A stretch of DNA of 64,000 bases from Darksidea phi (GCA_030770425.1 JASJFT010000138.1:56544-120543); one strand, 5' to 3'. Shown: positions 1-12,650, counted from the stretch's first letter. Notes: generated from the sequence alone by a model not told the origin. Made by a program: numbers and translations.

Positions 1-200
1 TGGGGGGGAAACATCGTCAGTCGAGCCGGCGCGCGGAAGGGAAGCGCGCACAGTTCATGCTCGCGGATCGCGGGCCAATCACGCCCCCGCCGACGCCGCC
101 TGTTCCGCCTGCTCCGCATCCGCAGCCACAACCACATCGAGCCCCGGCCGAACTAATGCCGCCGAGCTGCCCCCCTCCCCCCCGCCCCCCCCCGTGCATC

Positions 201-229
201 AGCATGCACCAGCATGCACCAGCATGCAC
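201..229. repeat. Short tandem repeat, 10-bp unit x3
   Basis: Three head-to-tail copies of the unit agcatgcacc are visible; the last copy differs at its final base. It is not in a recognisable gene. A simple microsatellite-like expansion is the plainest reading. Confidence 0.85.
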
Positions 230-927
230 TCGATTCCGCCGCGTCGATGCTGCCGTGTTGCGGTGAACGCGCCATTTGCGTCAAATAACCTCGACCCACT
301 CAACGGCCACGATGCATTCCACATTAGCCCGCGATCGTCTCTCGCATTCGCTTCCCACCGCGGCCGAGGCAGATGACCGTAGATCACTGCTCGTGCATTC
401 CCCCATCTCAGATTCTGCCGCTTAATCACAGCACGAGAAACCAAACACGAGTCTGGGCTTGCCAGCGGGGCCTCGGTGGGAGCTGTCTTGAGGGAGCCAT
501 GTATGATACATGATCCAAGAGTATTGCGCGCTGCGTGCTCCGAGCGACGGGCTGCGGTATCACGCGGACGACACACGTCTGAGATGCTGGTCGTCTCGGA
601 AATTTGAGAAAGTCGTCGTCCTTTGGGCGCGAGCCTTGAACTGACCTCGTCTCTCAAACACGCATTTCAATTCATCGTGGCGCCTGTCAGGAGAGGCTAG
701 CTCGATTCCAGGGCGACCTTCCTCGCCCCCAGCCTTGCCCTCGCCAGCTGGCAGATGCTCAGATGCGAGCTCAAGAGAACACAGCACTGGCCGTGAGAGC
801 TTTGGGGCCATTGGCTATTGACACGCTCTTGGGCGCGCCAGCACGCTCATAATAATGACGACATCACCCGCATGAGAACATCGCGAGCTACATCGCAACA
901 TCGCCCCACTAACATCATCTGCAACTT

Positions 928-1004
928 ACCAACAGCGTCTACCAACAGCGTCTACCAGCAGCGTCTACCAGCAGCGTCTACCAGCAGCGTCGACCAACGG
1001 CGTC
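928..1004. repeat. 12-bp tandem repeat in a 5' leader
   Basis: About six copies of a 12-bp unit resembling accaacagcgtct, alternating accaac and accagc, end roughly 60 bases before the start codon at 1065. It is probably transcribed as 5' UTR of the downstream gene. If translated it would give a short biased peptide; no conserved coding frame joins it to the gene. Confidence 0.8.
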
Positions 1005-1064
1005 GAGTCCGCAACCATAGCCTCGACAGCCGTCCCTCGTCGCCTCGTGCGTCTCCTCCACACC

Positions 1065-1953
1065 ATGTCCTCGACTGCTCCCGAGGCATCGGCCCTCCCA
1101 GAGGCGCCGTGGAAGTCGCTCTTCAACCAGCATCTCTCCAACATGTCCCCGCCGCAATTCGTTCTCGGCACTGTCGCTGCTGCGTCTGAGGGCGCTCCTA
1201 CCCCGTTTGTCCCTCGCGTCCGCTACTGCATATTCCGCGGCTTCTGGACCGAATTGCCCGAGAACGAGCACAACGATGCTGAGAGGAACCCAAGGGTGTT
1301 CGAGAGCGACTGCCCTACATTCACGACTGATGTAAGAATGGAGAAGGTGCGTCAGCTATTTGGGACCGGCCCTGGACATGCCGCGAGCGATGAGCAGACT
1401 CAAGGAAGCGGAGGTGGCGGCCCGGTGGAGGCTGTTTGGTGGGTGGAGGAGACTGGCACCCAATGGCGGATCAAAGGCAGCGCTTTTGTTGTAGCGGACG
1501 ATATAGAAGAAAAGGAAGAGAGTAGCGGAGTCCGGACGGTCAAGAGTGAGGTCGGCAAGAGAATGAGGGTCGTCGACCAGAGCAAACTAGGAGAATGGAG
1601 CTGGGCGAAGGAACTTACCGCCAGCTTCGGCAATCAGTCGCCGGTTATCAAAGGTACAGCATCCATTTGCCGCCCACGTGAGTCAAGCTAAACTCCAAGG
1701 CTCCTTTCGAGCACCTCCTCCTGGCAAGCGTACAACCGAGCCGTACGATGACAAGAAGCTTGAATTAGGGGTCAAGGTAGACGATCTCCATGACCCCGTC
1801 GCGCGTAAGAACTTTCGTCTCGTTATCATCGTACCAGATTCAGTGGAGCAGACCGACCTCAGCGACCCTGCCAAAGGTCGTCGCTTCCTTTACACATTCG
1901 ATGAGACTGCCCGGGCGAACGCTGGCTGGAGGACGGAAGAACTGTGGCCATAG
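1065..1953 (+). CDS. Alr4036-type pyridoxamine 5'-phosphate oxidase-like FMN-binding protein
   Basis: Two exons (1065-1653, 1700-1953) give 280 aa. The 46-bp intron splits a Gly codon and restores one frame. The N-terminal part (PWKSLFNQHLSN, then RVRYCIFRGFW and FTTDVRMEKVRQL) and the C-terminal YDDKKLELGVKVDDL resemble fungal proteins with the Alr4036 FMN-binding domain, a branch of the flavin-reductase/pyridoxamine-oxidase fold. Members are assumed to bind FMN and are usually annotated as PNPO-like, but most have no proven substrate. I chose the ATG at 1065 over one six codons upstream because MSSTAPEA is the more typical start. An acidic, Ser-rich stretch lies in the middle of the protein. 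The family call is from recalled motif patterns; the exact reaction is unknown. Confidence 0.75.
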
Positions 1954-4900
1954 GAGACGCCTGATGTGGCACAGCCGGACGTCGACATGCATGTTAACGG
2001 CGGTGCTTCTGGGCACGTTGCGGCTAATGGCCTGCTGTAATACTTTCCAAGCCACAACAATCTATGTTATGAAGCTGTTATTGCGCTCCCATATTGGCTC
2101 TACTGTGCCGCAGGGCGACAATCTCCCGCGTGGGAGGCTTTTCGGACTTGCATCTGCATCCATACCCGCAGCTGCATGAACGCCGCTTGCCGTGTAGGAA
2201 GTCACATGGAGACCAACGTCGGACCACCAAAGGACATGATCAATTACGGCCTGCTGCCAATACTTCGCCCCATTGAATTCCCAGCAAAAGACGCCAACCC
2301 TGTGTCCGTCTGCCTTGTGTCTGTTGTACAACAGCTTCGATATTGACGTTGCAGGTTAGCCCGCATGCTCAATACTCAGGGCTCCATTTTTGGTCCCCAG
2401 TGTGCGGCTCAGGTCGGCGAGGTCAATTTTACCCAGCAGATGCCTATACTGTCTCGCACGCGTGGATTGGGTTTCGCGTATTGGCGATCATGGCGTCGTC
2501 TTCCGCTATCCGCTGCAAGTGATTGGGTGTGTTCAGCCTTCCAATCACACACCCCAGCGCGCTTACAGAGCCCCGATCGAGCCGTAGCAACAACGGGGTG
2601 CAGGAGATTGCCTCGCTCACGCCGCACCGACGCCGCACAAATCAACCAGACGCGTGCTCGTGTCTCGGCGTGAACTAATCGGTTTCAGGAAACGCCCGTC
2701 ATGCACATGATGACAGGCTGGCGTTTAACATGGGCGGTCCGAGCCTAAACATATTCTTCCCTGACGGCCCGGTCGCTACCGGTGCACGGCTGGGGCGTAT
2801 ATTGGCAGATGGGGGTGTGCCTATCACACGCCGTTTCATCCACACTTTCCTACTTACATTCGGCCATTTCCGATATAGAGCGGCCGTCCCTTACTGCGGC
2901 ACAGCAACGTTCCTCGCCTACGACGCAGAGAAGAATGTGATTGCGTACGCCCTATGCAAAGAACGGATATCTCGCCCGTCTCGAACAGGCTGCATCATCT
3001 GTGCTGCAGGCTTCTATTTTGGGGAGGGCCAGACAGGCTGTTGTGCCTTGGGGCGAGCAAAACAGCTTCCTCTTCCAGCGTCTTTTTCGTCCGAGGCAGG
3101 GGCGGCGCGAATGGAAAGGAGATGGCCACGTTGTTGTAGGGATCGGGGCAGATCTATGAGCTTGCAAGGGCTGCAGAGGGGCGTACGCACGAACGGGTTT
3201 GAGCGACGGGGGAAGGGGGGATGCGTATTGGATAAAGGCAACCTTCGGTGTGGTCGTTCTGTATGCGGCTGCGGGGGAATTTATAGTGGTTCCGCGACTC
3301 GCTTTGAGGAGCGCGTTTCGCGTTCGGTAGATGGGGGGGGCGCATGCATGTTATCGCCTTGGCCGATGCGATGCTTTGCGGGAAAGGGAAAGAAAAACTT
3401 ACGGCATGATTACAGTTTTTCGCTTCGGGCGCCCCACCCGTCAAGGTTTGGTTTTGAATTGCTTGCGTAATGCTTGTAGATAGGCCGGATTTCTATGGGC
3501 GTGGGTGTCGTTTCAAAGGCCTTCTTGATCGGCCTTGTTCGTCAGCCTTGTAGCGCTGCTAAACATAGTTTCGACGTCGATTTATCCGAGTTGGGCGGAT
3601 GGTTGGGCGTGCGTTCGATGGATGATGCGTTCTTTTCCGTCGCTGATGCTTGGGCGGTTTCTGGTTCGTGCGACTTGAAGCACGACTACTGCAGAGTGCT
3701 GCTTTCACCTTACCAGCATAGAAAAACTACCCCCCCATATGATCGACAGACACTATGCACTGGATCTAAGAGCCATTGATTGCCTTTGCCAAAGTGCCCG
3801 CGCATTGCGGCGTCACGAAACTCCCCCTTCTCCTCTCCCTCAACCCCAACTCACAGTCCCCAACAATGGACAGTTCTTCCGCCAATCACTCCCCATCTTC
3901 CCAACCACCTCCTTTGTGCCTGCCCAGCCCCCGCGCATACCTTTACAGCACAGCTTACCGACTACCCAATCGAGAAAGCAACCACTTTTTCCCAACCACA
4001 GAACCATAGCAGCCAAGTCTCCCTACCGGGGGACAATTGGCGCTTTCAATGTCAGGTTGCTCAAGTCGCCGACCTGTGCTACATTGGCCCCCCTCCACTA
4101 ATGTCCCACACAGATCTTGATTGACGGTACGAAATATACTTTGTGTAGCAAAGTCATGCATGCGCTGTACCCAAGACTTATGTAGAAATGGGCTGACCGG
4201 CACATACATTGCAACCACTCAAGCCAATCCTCTACACAGAGCCTGATGCACGCAGGCTGAAGCGAGAGTTTTGCGAGTGAGCTTGGCGTGCCTAAGCGCC
4301 CGTTATGGTAGGCGCGGGAGAGAAGATACGGAGCAGGCAGCGTCTGGACATAGGGATCATGCTTGATTAAAGACGAGGGGTCACTTTCTGCGTGAGGCGA
4401 CCTCGTGCGAGAGGGGGGCGGTGTGAGGCTTGTGTGTGGGCAACACGGATCCGACGTTGAGGCGGGCTCGCTAACCCTAGCTTTCGTCCATCGATACCGT
4501 GCGAATCATTGAGGCTGAACATGACCTCCGCAGGGAAGGTTAAGCCTCGTGATGCGATGCGTTTCGACGTCCGTATTCGGACGTTAGGGCGGGTGGAGAA
4601 CAGGTCACGAACACCCAAAACGGCGGGTTTCGAGTATATGTGTACCGCTGTGAATGGCTGGCATTGTTTGCTATGCCCTTCACAGTGCCAGAAATTGCTT
4701 AGTTGGTGCTAACGTGCAGACCGATCGGGTCGTACAGGTGCTCGATAGCCTTGTCATGATGTGATGTTGTGATGATGTACAGATAGCGTGCGAAATCCTC
4801 CTCTAGCGTTGACCGCTATGATCTACCGATGTGAAGAGCCAAGTGGGGATCAAGGGATCCTGTAAATGAGATATGGAGAGGTGTTGGCAAGATCCTTGCT

Positions 4901-4961
4901 CACATCAGATCAGGTAAGCCGTTGCATAAATCTTGTCAAAGATTTCGTGCATTTGCTGCCT
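1954..4961. other. 3-kb intergenic region without a convincing gene
   Basis: Several open frames exist on both strands, the longest 246 codons at 2730-3470 on +, but none shows a recognisable domain or a plausible set of introns. A 47-codon frame starting in a pyrimidine-rich context near 3867 is also unsupported. I see no tRNA or rRNA signature. Confidence 0.5.
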
Positions 4962-6686
4962 TTATGCTTTCTTGAAGAAGCTGGCGATGCTGCCTTGACC
5001 TTTGCCGCCGGTCTTTTTGCCTTTTGCTGTGCTCGCAGGCTTGGGCGCAGACTTGGCTTTCTTGAACTCTGGCTCTTCTTCTGAGAAAGATTCCCAGACC
5101 GCCTCTTCCTTTGTGACTACCGAGCGTGAGATCAATGCAAGAGTGATACGGGGAGTGAGCTTACCAAGATAACCATCCTCGTCCTTGACCTTCTTTTTCT
5201 TCATCACACGACGTCTGCCTCGTCTTCGACCGCCTTGGACGGTGACCGAGCCTTGGCTTTCGCTCTCAGCCGGATTGCTAGAAGCTGCAGTGTCTAATGG
5301 CGCGTCTTGAGAGTCTTTCTCTTCCTCTTCCTCTGGTGTTGCGTCGGGCATTTCCACTAGAGTCGTCAGACTGATACATGAATAGCTTTAGGGGAGCGGG
5401 GCTTACCGTCCGCTTCCATCATTTGCCGTAGCTTCTCATCTCGCTCTGCGCGCGCCTTTCGTGCGGCTGTTGCCTTCTCTTCATCGAACTGGACCTCCGG
5501 CGCATCATCTGGATCGCCTTCGTCATCAGACATGCCTTGCATTTGTTCTATACGTGTCAGCTAGAGCATGTCACCTGAGCTAGGCCCATACCATCATCAG
5601 TAGGCGCAGGTGTAGACTCTTTCGATTTCTCGGTTTCCTTCGCCTTCGGTTTGGCTTTCGCAAATGATTTGAACAGGTCCCCTACTGATTTGTCCTTCTT
5701 GAGGTTCGATTTCGAGTCCGATCTTTTTAGCGAGGCTAAACCAGGTTGGGGGGTAGAACGACCAGACGTGTTGTCTTCTGAAGCGCTTTCCTTTCGTTTT
5801 AGACCCGATGTTTCCTCTTTCTTTACTGCCACGGCGGCAGATGTGGACTTGGCGGCGGCTGTGGATGGAGTAGGGTTATATTTCGTTGTTCGTCGCTATG
5901 GAGTAGTTAGCCGATTGCCACGAGAAATCCCGAATGTCTTTCTACCTTGATATACGGATTGTGAATGGAACCGTAGACTCTCCATTGTTCCAGTGGGTCT
6001 CCACCTACGTACTCTGTGGCTATTTCTTGATTGCAAATCGATAGAACATTCAAGTTCTGCAACATTTAGCTACCATTGCTTCGGTTGCACCTTGATCATC
6101 CACATACCTCAATCGGACCCGGTTCCAAGCTATAGATGTGTATCGACGAAATCTCCTCGAACTCGTCTTTGGTCTCTGTCACCCAACCATCAGCTTGTCT
6201 CTCGAATGTGTAGGCCACGAGTAACACGTACTCTCTAGCTCCTCTTCTCTAACTAGCACAATGGATGTCTTGGATACCGACTCCTCTACAGGCCCCTCAG
6301 GCTCCGGCATAGAGCTCATGAAGGGCGAGCTACGCATGACAGTGTCATCTCCGTCTCGTCTATTAACCCCATTGGTATGCTCCGACCTTCGCTTCTTGCC
6401 GGTGAGGAGGTAGGTCGCGTGGACGGATTTCGGCTTCTTTGTATTTTGCTTGGTATAGAACTCATACAGCATCCTGATGGGCATTAGATGGCATACAAAT
6501 AGACATCAAAACTGTACGTACTGCTTTGCCATATTGACATGGACCTTGAGCGCTCGACTGAGCAACCGGTAGGTGACCTGGGACAGATGAGCTTCGCGAA
6601 GACCGTGGTAGCTTGCAGAGACGTACCGGCCGATTGTCCGTTAGGACGCAGGCCGCAAGATATTCCTTGTAATTCTCCTCCGCCAT
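4962..6686 (-). CDS. POL32: DNA polymerase delta subunit 3 (Pol32/Cdc27)
   Basis: Nine exons on the minus strand: 6686-6627, 6577-6522, 6473-6232, 6175-6108, 6056-5946, 5895-5592, 5547-5407, 5356-5165 and 5116-4962. All phases agree and give 442 aa. The N-terminus (MAEENYKEYLAACVL, then TYRLLSRALKVHVN and MLYEFY) fits the winged-helix domain that binds the polymerase delta B-subunit. A long Lys/Glu-rich linker follows, then a GYLVTKEEAVWES segment, and the protein ends in QGSIASFFKKA, a PCNA-interacting (PIP) box. Pol32 is the non-catalytic subunit that tethers polymerase delta to PCNA and supports break-induced replication and translesion synthesis (family knowledge). The start lies 187 bp from the start of the divergent cofactor D gene. 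The shared promoter holds an ACGCGT site. Confidence 0.93.
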
Positions 6687-6872
6687 GATGAGCGCTGTGA
6701 ATTCGCGATTTGGGCTCGCGAGAGTGATGGTAGCTTAGTGAGGTAAGAGCGCTGGAAAATAGGCGCGTCGCGGGGTCAGGTGCACGCGTCCAATTGGCGG
6801 CCAATGACTCGCGTAGCCAAGATACATATTCAACTCTAGGCATCTTCATTTTACAGCCCAACATCAGCAAAT
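6687..6872. promoter_or_regulatory. Short bidirectional promoter with an MCB-like site and CCAAT boxes
   Basis: Only 186 bp separate the divergent start codons of POL32 and tubulin cofactor D. It contains ACGCGT (6784-6789), the MluI cell-cycle box bound by MBF in yeasts. Immediately beside it are two CCAAT motifs (6790-6794, 6801-6805) and one in reverse (6793-6797). G1/S control of POL32 is an inference from these motifs. Confidence 0.55.
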
Positions 6873-9800
6873 ATGAGTGGAGCAGACGACGAGGACCTCA
6901 AATTTCTGCGAGCTGCTGCATCGCGGCTGTCGGACCTAGAGAAGCTTCTGCAGCAGATGTTACGGAAATCAAAGCATGATTCCCATGGCATCCGTCAACA
7001 AATCCGAGAAATCGACATGTTTAGAGTCTTCGGAGTAGTATGCCTTTAATGCTTCAAATGAGTTACTTCGTGTTTGCTAATTTCATACAGCTTGAACCAT
7101 TCCAAGAAGACCCACAGCTTCTCGACTCGCACCTGAATGTTTTCATCCCACCAATGGTGGCCGCCTACCTGGACTCTATACGGACAACGTCCCGACCAAA
7201 GCGAAAGAAGAGCTTTGTTCCACTTTCCCATGCCATTTGCCGGATCCTCAACCTGTTTTGTAAGGTTCGAGGAGAAAAGGTCATCAAGGGCTTCCTCAAC
7301 AATGAGCCTCGGCACCTAGAGCCTATACTCAAAGAATGCGAGACAGGAGCGAACTATGCTATTACTGACGATGAGCCCCTTCCTCAATCGATCGTCCCGT
7401 GGACTGAACGTTACGTTCTTCTCCTCTGGCTATCCCACTTATTGTTGGCACCTTTTCCGTTGGCGTCAATGTCTGTTCTCCAGTCTTCGAAAGAGGCGTC
7501 CACCACACTAGGTATCGACCTTCCAGCTGAGGTCCCAGGCATTGCCCTTCGTGTCCTCACCATCTGTGCCAACACTCTCAAATCAGCATCCAAAGAACGT
7601 GGTGCTGCTGCCAATCTCCTCGTTCGGCTTTGCGTCCGTCCCGATATGCAGCAGCTGGGCCTTCTCGATGCGCTGGTCAAGTGGTCACTGTCTTTCTTTG
7701 CCAATATTTCAGGGGGTAGTTCGGACATACATCAATGCCTAGGTGTGCTCACATTTCTTTCAGGACTAGTTACGTCTGCAAGCAATCAAGAAATTGGTCC
7801 TTTCCTGTCAGCCATTTATCAGGTCTGTCAGAGCATCATTAGCCAAAGGGCACTCGTCTTTGTAATATCATCTGCGGTGGCTAGGAAGCTTGTCATCAAA
7901 ACATTCCGCAACATTGTCATTCATTGTTTGCAAGCAGGCGAGGTCTCTTACGGCCTTGACGCCACTACGGTACTCGAAGAGGTCATCGAATTTCTCCTGG
8001 ATGTTCTTGCCGACGGAGACACTCCGGTACGATACGCGGCAAGCAAGGCCCTCAGTATTGTCACGATGAAGCTAGAAGATGAGATGGCTGGCGAAGTAGT
8101 TGGAGCCATCTTAGGCTCACTCAATGAGGCTGTCTACTGGCAAGGCTCACAGCGGAATCTTAGTGCAGTCGATCCTCTTCGATGGCATGGCCTTACTCTT
8201 ACATTGTCGCACCTTCTCTATCAAAGAGCCGTATCTACCGGTCAATTACCAGAGATTCTAAACGCTCTACTACTAGCATTAGACTTCGAGCAGCGCTCAG
8301 CTACAGGTGGATCGATAGGGACGAATGTCCGGGATGCAGCATGCTTCGGCATCTGGGCTGTGTCGCGACGGTACACAACGAAAGAATTGCTTGCGGTGGA
8401 AACATCTTCTGTCCGGGCTTCAGGGCATCAGAAGTCACTTTCAATTCTTCAGGTCCTCGCTATTGAACTTGTGGTCGTCGCATGTCTGGATCCTGCTGGT
8501 AATATTCGGAGAGGCTCGTCTGCTGCCCTGCAAGAGCTCATTGGCCGTCACCCAAACACGGTCAAAGAAGGGATACCGCTCGTTCAGATCGTTGATTTCC
8601 ACGCCGTCGGCCTTCGCGAGCGAGCCATGCGCGAAGTTTCTCCTAAAGCAGCCGGGTTACATCAAATGTACTGGGAAGCACTATTTGATAACCTGCTCGG
8701 ATGGAGAGGAACTGGCTCTCTCGACTCTGCTTCTCGACTCTACGCGGCACGTGCTGTTGGACTTTTATCTGCATACCAACCGCCAACCGTCGTGCGTGCT
8801 ATGGCGGATCAAATATGTTTTCGATTGTCCACTTTGGAGGACCGTGAAGTCGAAGAACGTCAAGGTCTAGTGTCTGCACTTGCCGCCTTGGTTGATCAAG
8901 TAAGCCCGTCGGAACAATGCAGCAGCTCAAGTGAGGTAGACGCAGCAGCGGATGACAAGCATGTGGATCTTACCCGTCTATGGGGTCTTTTGAGTAGAGA
9001 GCTAAGGCTGGGAAGGACGTCGTTCACTTCCCCAGCATTACGACCTGAGCTCACTGCTTCCTCCATTTGCAATTTCTTGGGAGCTCTATCGGCGATGAGT
9101 TATGCGGAATTAAACGAACTAGATACCGCAAACCTACCGATCGAGGAGCTGATCCGTCTCTTTAATCTTTGTCTTGGCCGACATGCAGATCTGGTCATAG
9201 AAGCAATTCCTCGAACGACCCACGGCATACTCAAACTTCTCGGCGCAGTCTCTCTTTCTGCTAAGGAGGAAGCTATATCCGGCTGGCTGTCGAAGCTAGA
9301 AAATGAAGCCTCGTATAATGGGCTGCGTTGGTCTGGCTTCGCCATTGCACTTGGAGCTGCATACTCTAACACGGGGGTAATTGACAACAATTCCAATCCC
9401 ACGCCCACACAGATGCGTATCGTTGAAGTGCTCGCTTTTAGATGCACGTCAGCAGTTGCGATTGAGCCTAGATCCGTAGCCCTCCAAGCTATTGATGTCC
9501 TTTTGAAGAGCTCCACAAACCCAGTATCGCCTAAGAATTTAGCTCCCGGCATCAAGGACCAAATCGCAAAGGCATTACACATCGCTCTCAATGACTACAC
9601 AGTCACTGAACGCGGCGATGTCGGATCGTTAGTTCGTCTAGAGGCACTAAGCACCATTGGAACGGCATGGGAACACAACATCCTTGAGGGATCTAGCTTT
9701 GAGAAAGATCTTCGCGCAGACGTCCTACGCTTATCTCTTGAAAAGCTTGACAAGATACGGCTGCGAGCCGCACAGGCCTTGGGGAAAAGCATGTGGATGC

Positions 9801-10595
9801 ACTTACGAGGAATGGTCCACAACGTAGAAGATGGCACCTCTTCTTACGCATACTTCACTAATACCCTGGCCCTACTGCAGGTAGTAAACGAATCAACTAT
9901 CAGAGAAGCAATATGTCTTGGTTTCGTCACTTCCGCAGGCATGGGCTCAGAATCTGTTGTCCAGAATTCACGAGCAGCTTTGCTGGATGCTGCAGATGCA
10001 TGGCCCACAGAAATTGTTGAAGGCGAAGAACTACGCTTTTCATTGGTTGATTTCTCGAACTGTCTTCTAGATCTCCTCAAAACCAATTTGGAGACGGAGA
10101 GAGTGATGCTGCCGCTCTTGGAGGTACTCGCATTCCTGTTCGACATGCAGGTTCTGCAGCGGCTGACGTCTACGTCCTTCAAGTATGGATCAATCTGTTG
10201 ATTTTGCGAACGTTGCTAACTCTAAGCCCAGGTTCCGCACTCTCCTTTCGTATATCCAAAAGGCCCACTTCAAGTCTACACACATGCAGAAGCTTCATCT
10301 CGCACTCGACGTTTATCGCGGCCTGGGGACTATTTCTGCTACCCGAGCTGATACGCTCACGAAAGTGACAAGCATGCTTCTGCATCCTTTTCCGAAGGTA
10401 GGTTAGGCAGCTAAGAAAGACCTTAGAACGATTTGATTAACGAGTTTGCAGATCCGTATTACCGCCGCGGAGACGTTGTGGGTGTTGACTAAAGAGGAGG
10501 GTTTGAAGAGTCAGGATTGGAGCTTGCCGTCCACGAATCTGAAGCGGATCGTCGATGAACTTAAGAGAAACATTCCTACTAGGGCTCAGGAATAA
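6873..10595 (+). CDS. CIN1: Tubulin-specific chaperone D (tubulin-folding cofactor D)
   Basis: Four exons (6873-7037, 7091-10182, 10232-10397, 10452-10595) give 1188 aa, close to the human TBCD length. The early segment LEPFQEDPQLLDSHL and the later VPWTERYVLLLWLSHLLL are typical of the family. The remainder is the expected all-helical HEAT/ARM-repeat array, ending in a Lys-rich tail. Cofactor D takes beta-tubulin from the folding pathway and, with cofactors C and E, builds the alpha/beta heterodimer. Fission yeast Alp1 and budding yeast Cin1 are its counterparts. The intron at 10183-10231 has a perfect tgctaac branch site. The ATG at 6873 begins a short first exon of 55 codons in phase 0. 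Confidence 0.93.
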
Positions 10596-10863
10596 GGTAT
10601 GTCGATCAAAATTATCTGAGACCATCGGGTGTTGACCAGGGAGGCTCAAGGCAGGTTTGAGAGATGTGGTGCTCCTGAGTACTTGAAATGACGGGGTTTC
10701 ACTCCGCAAGATATAGCCTAGGAACGCCAATCGACCCCATCTAATGTTATATATTTTAGTTCTATGCGCGCCATTCCGCACCCTTGCTCTCGAAAACCAT
10801 CCTAGCATCTAGCTCATAATGTCTCAAATACGGCTTATTAAGATTGACACTAATACTTGCATT

Positions 10864-12111
10864 TTACATGTTCTCGATGCCGCCTTCGGAAGTCGGCACT
10901 CTCCTCGCTCGCGATAGAATAATCTCCTGTGTCCAGCTCTGACTCATAGGATCCTCGAGACTCTTCCCATCCGGACGCTCCATGCCCGGTGGCGGTCCTG
11001 TAGTAGCAAATCTCTGATTGCCACGCTCAAAAGCCTTCTTGATATCGCCAGGCTGGAGGCTTGCTAGTCGGAGCGCGTCGCTTGCGAAACCTTCACGGCC
11101 TTTGCCCAACTCCCCGTGTGCGCGCCAACTTGCATCGAAGGGGTTGCGGCCATTGCCTAGGTCGCGCCATACTTTGATGCTGAGGACGGATTGCGATGGA
11201 GAAGGAGTGACCGCTGGTTCGGATGAGGAATCGAAGTCTGAATGGCACGAGATGCTGAAGTCGGTCGCACAGACGGAACACAACTGAACGCTGCTCTTCC
11301 CGCCATCTAGCAGTACGTTTTCAAGGCACTTGCGAATCCCCGTATGCGGAGCATGCGAGTCCCGATGTCCAACGACAACTTGCGGTAATACCGGCACAAG
11401 ACTTGTCACGAGTCCGCGTGGCCGAAGACTTCTCTGAGGGGGGATTTGGACGCGGTATGAGGCGTGAAGAATCAGTCGGCCTTCCACAATTCTGGCTTCG
11501 CACTTCAGGCGAGTGTCCAGAGCCGTCTTGCCCAGTTTCCTTGCAGCGGTTGCGTTGTACGCAAAAGCATCGACTCCTATTCCATACTCCTTGCCCCAAA
11601 GTTCACGGTTTAGCGCCAGCCGCACATGGTGATAACAAACTACGTACTCCCGCCCATCATGCAAATAGCTATTGAACTCTGCGCAGTCCCTCTTCATCTC
11701 CATCCCGTACTTTGTCGGACCACCGTCTATGTCATGGCGGTGGAATGTATCGCACCACGCGCAGTACCAGTGCGATGGAAACGCGCGCTCAAGGATCTCG
11801 ATGTTCTTGCGCCGTTGAAATTTTGGGAGGTAGCAAGAAGGGGAGACGTGTTTGGTGAGGTCATTACGTCCGATGGCGTAGCAGGTGTAGCGGCTGGAAA
11901 GACAGAAGGAGGCCGTGGAGGATAGGTCGAGATACGATGCGATGTTCTGAATGAGTTCTAGAGGTAGTGTGAGGAGGGGTGCAGTCTGTTGAAGTGCAGC
12001 TTTCGTTGGAGCTTCGTCTCTTTGAACCGTGCTGATAGTAGATGGCCTGGCCGACTTTGACGCAGAGGGTGTCGGCGAGGGGCGGCCATTCTTGGACTTC
12101 CAGAAACCCAT
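10864..12111 (-). CDS. F-box domain protein of unknown target
   Basis: A single-exon frame of 415 aa starting at the ATG at 12111 (MGFWKSKNGRP); the frame continues upstream only through a TTG. After a low-complexity N-terminus, residues about 45-85 carry an F-box pattern (LLTLPLELIQNIASYLDLSS, then SRYTCYAIG). F-box proteins usually link a substrate to the SCF ubiquitin ligase through Skp1. A Cys/His-containing middle segment (WYCAWCDTFHRHD) is common in similar fungal proteins, with no assigned function. The C-terminal third is Ser-rich and likely disordered. Its 3' end lies 268 bp from the end of the convergent cofactor D gene. Confidence 0.8.
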   Translation of the reverse strand: MGFWKSKNGRPSPTPSASKSARPSTISTVQRDEAPTKAALQQTAPLLTLPLELIQNIASYLDLSSTASFCLSSRYTCYAIGRNDLTKHVSPSCYLPKFQRRKNIEILERAFPSHWYCAWCDTFHRHDIDGGPTKYGMEMKRDCAEFNSYLHDGREYVVCYHHVRLALNRELWGKEYGIGVDAFAYNATAARKLGKTALDTRLKCEARIVEGRLILHASYRVQIPPQRSLRPRGLVTSLVPVLPQVVVGHRDSHAPHTGIRKCLENVLLDGGKSSVQLCSVCATDFSISCHSDFDSSSEPAVTPSPSQSVLSIKVWRDLGNGRNPFDASWRAHGELGKGREGFASDALRLASLQPGDIKKAFERGNQRFATTGPPPGMERPDGKSLEDPMSQSWTQEIILSRARRVPTSEGGIENM

Positions 12112-12650
12112 CGTACTCCGGTAAGTCTTTGCTCTTTCCAACCCAAATATCGTTTAATCGTTTCGTATGTTTCCAGCAGATGTATGGTTAGCTAGCCTCG
12201 TTCCACAGCGCTACAATGTCAACGACCTAGCACAGACGATGAATAAGGCGAAACGGAATTTAGGCCGTAGAACGGGACAAACGCTGCTTTATCAACGCAC
12301 CGTCAACTGCGTCCCTATCATCACATGCGGTATGCGCATGCGCGTGTAAGACATCACACTCAGCTTCCACGAGGGTCAGATGTGGCTGAGGCATGAAGGC
12401 TGAATGTGGACGTTCACCAGACCAGCCCGGGCTAGCTGGATCGGGCTAATGGATCGTGGCCGTGCGCGGTTGCCCGATCGGGATGAGCATTTTGCATTTC
12501 ACCGCTAAAACTTGAGTGAAGCAAACGAACGGTGCAAGAGCTTCTTGGACTACGGAAATTTCCAGTTGAACTTGTTGGCAATCACACCCGCACGACACCA
12601 ACCACCACAACTCCCACGAACAGCCCGTCAAACCCAGCACCCAATCAACC
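12112..12650. other. Divergent intergenic region between F-box gene and DIB1
   Basis: No coding signal. It must hold the promoters of both divergent genes. I see no clear TATA box or operator. Confidence 0.5.

Larger units (their letters stand above)
1..1064. other. Non-coding upstream region, C/G-rich and low complexity
   Basis: No reading frame here looks like a conserved protein. The first 200 bases are C-rich and proline-biased in translation. Two short tandem repeats (201-229 and 928-1004) lie here. The right-hand end is the 5' leader of the gene starting at 1065. Confidence 0.6.

Noticed and set aside
2730..3470. 246-codon open frame on the plus strand
   Set aside because: No domain, biased and unconvincing composition, no intron pattern, and no partner exons; probably chance in a GC-rich spacer.
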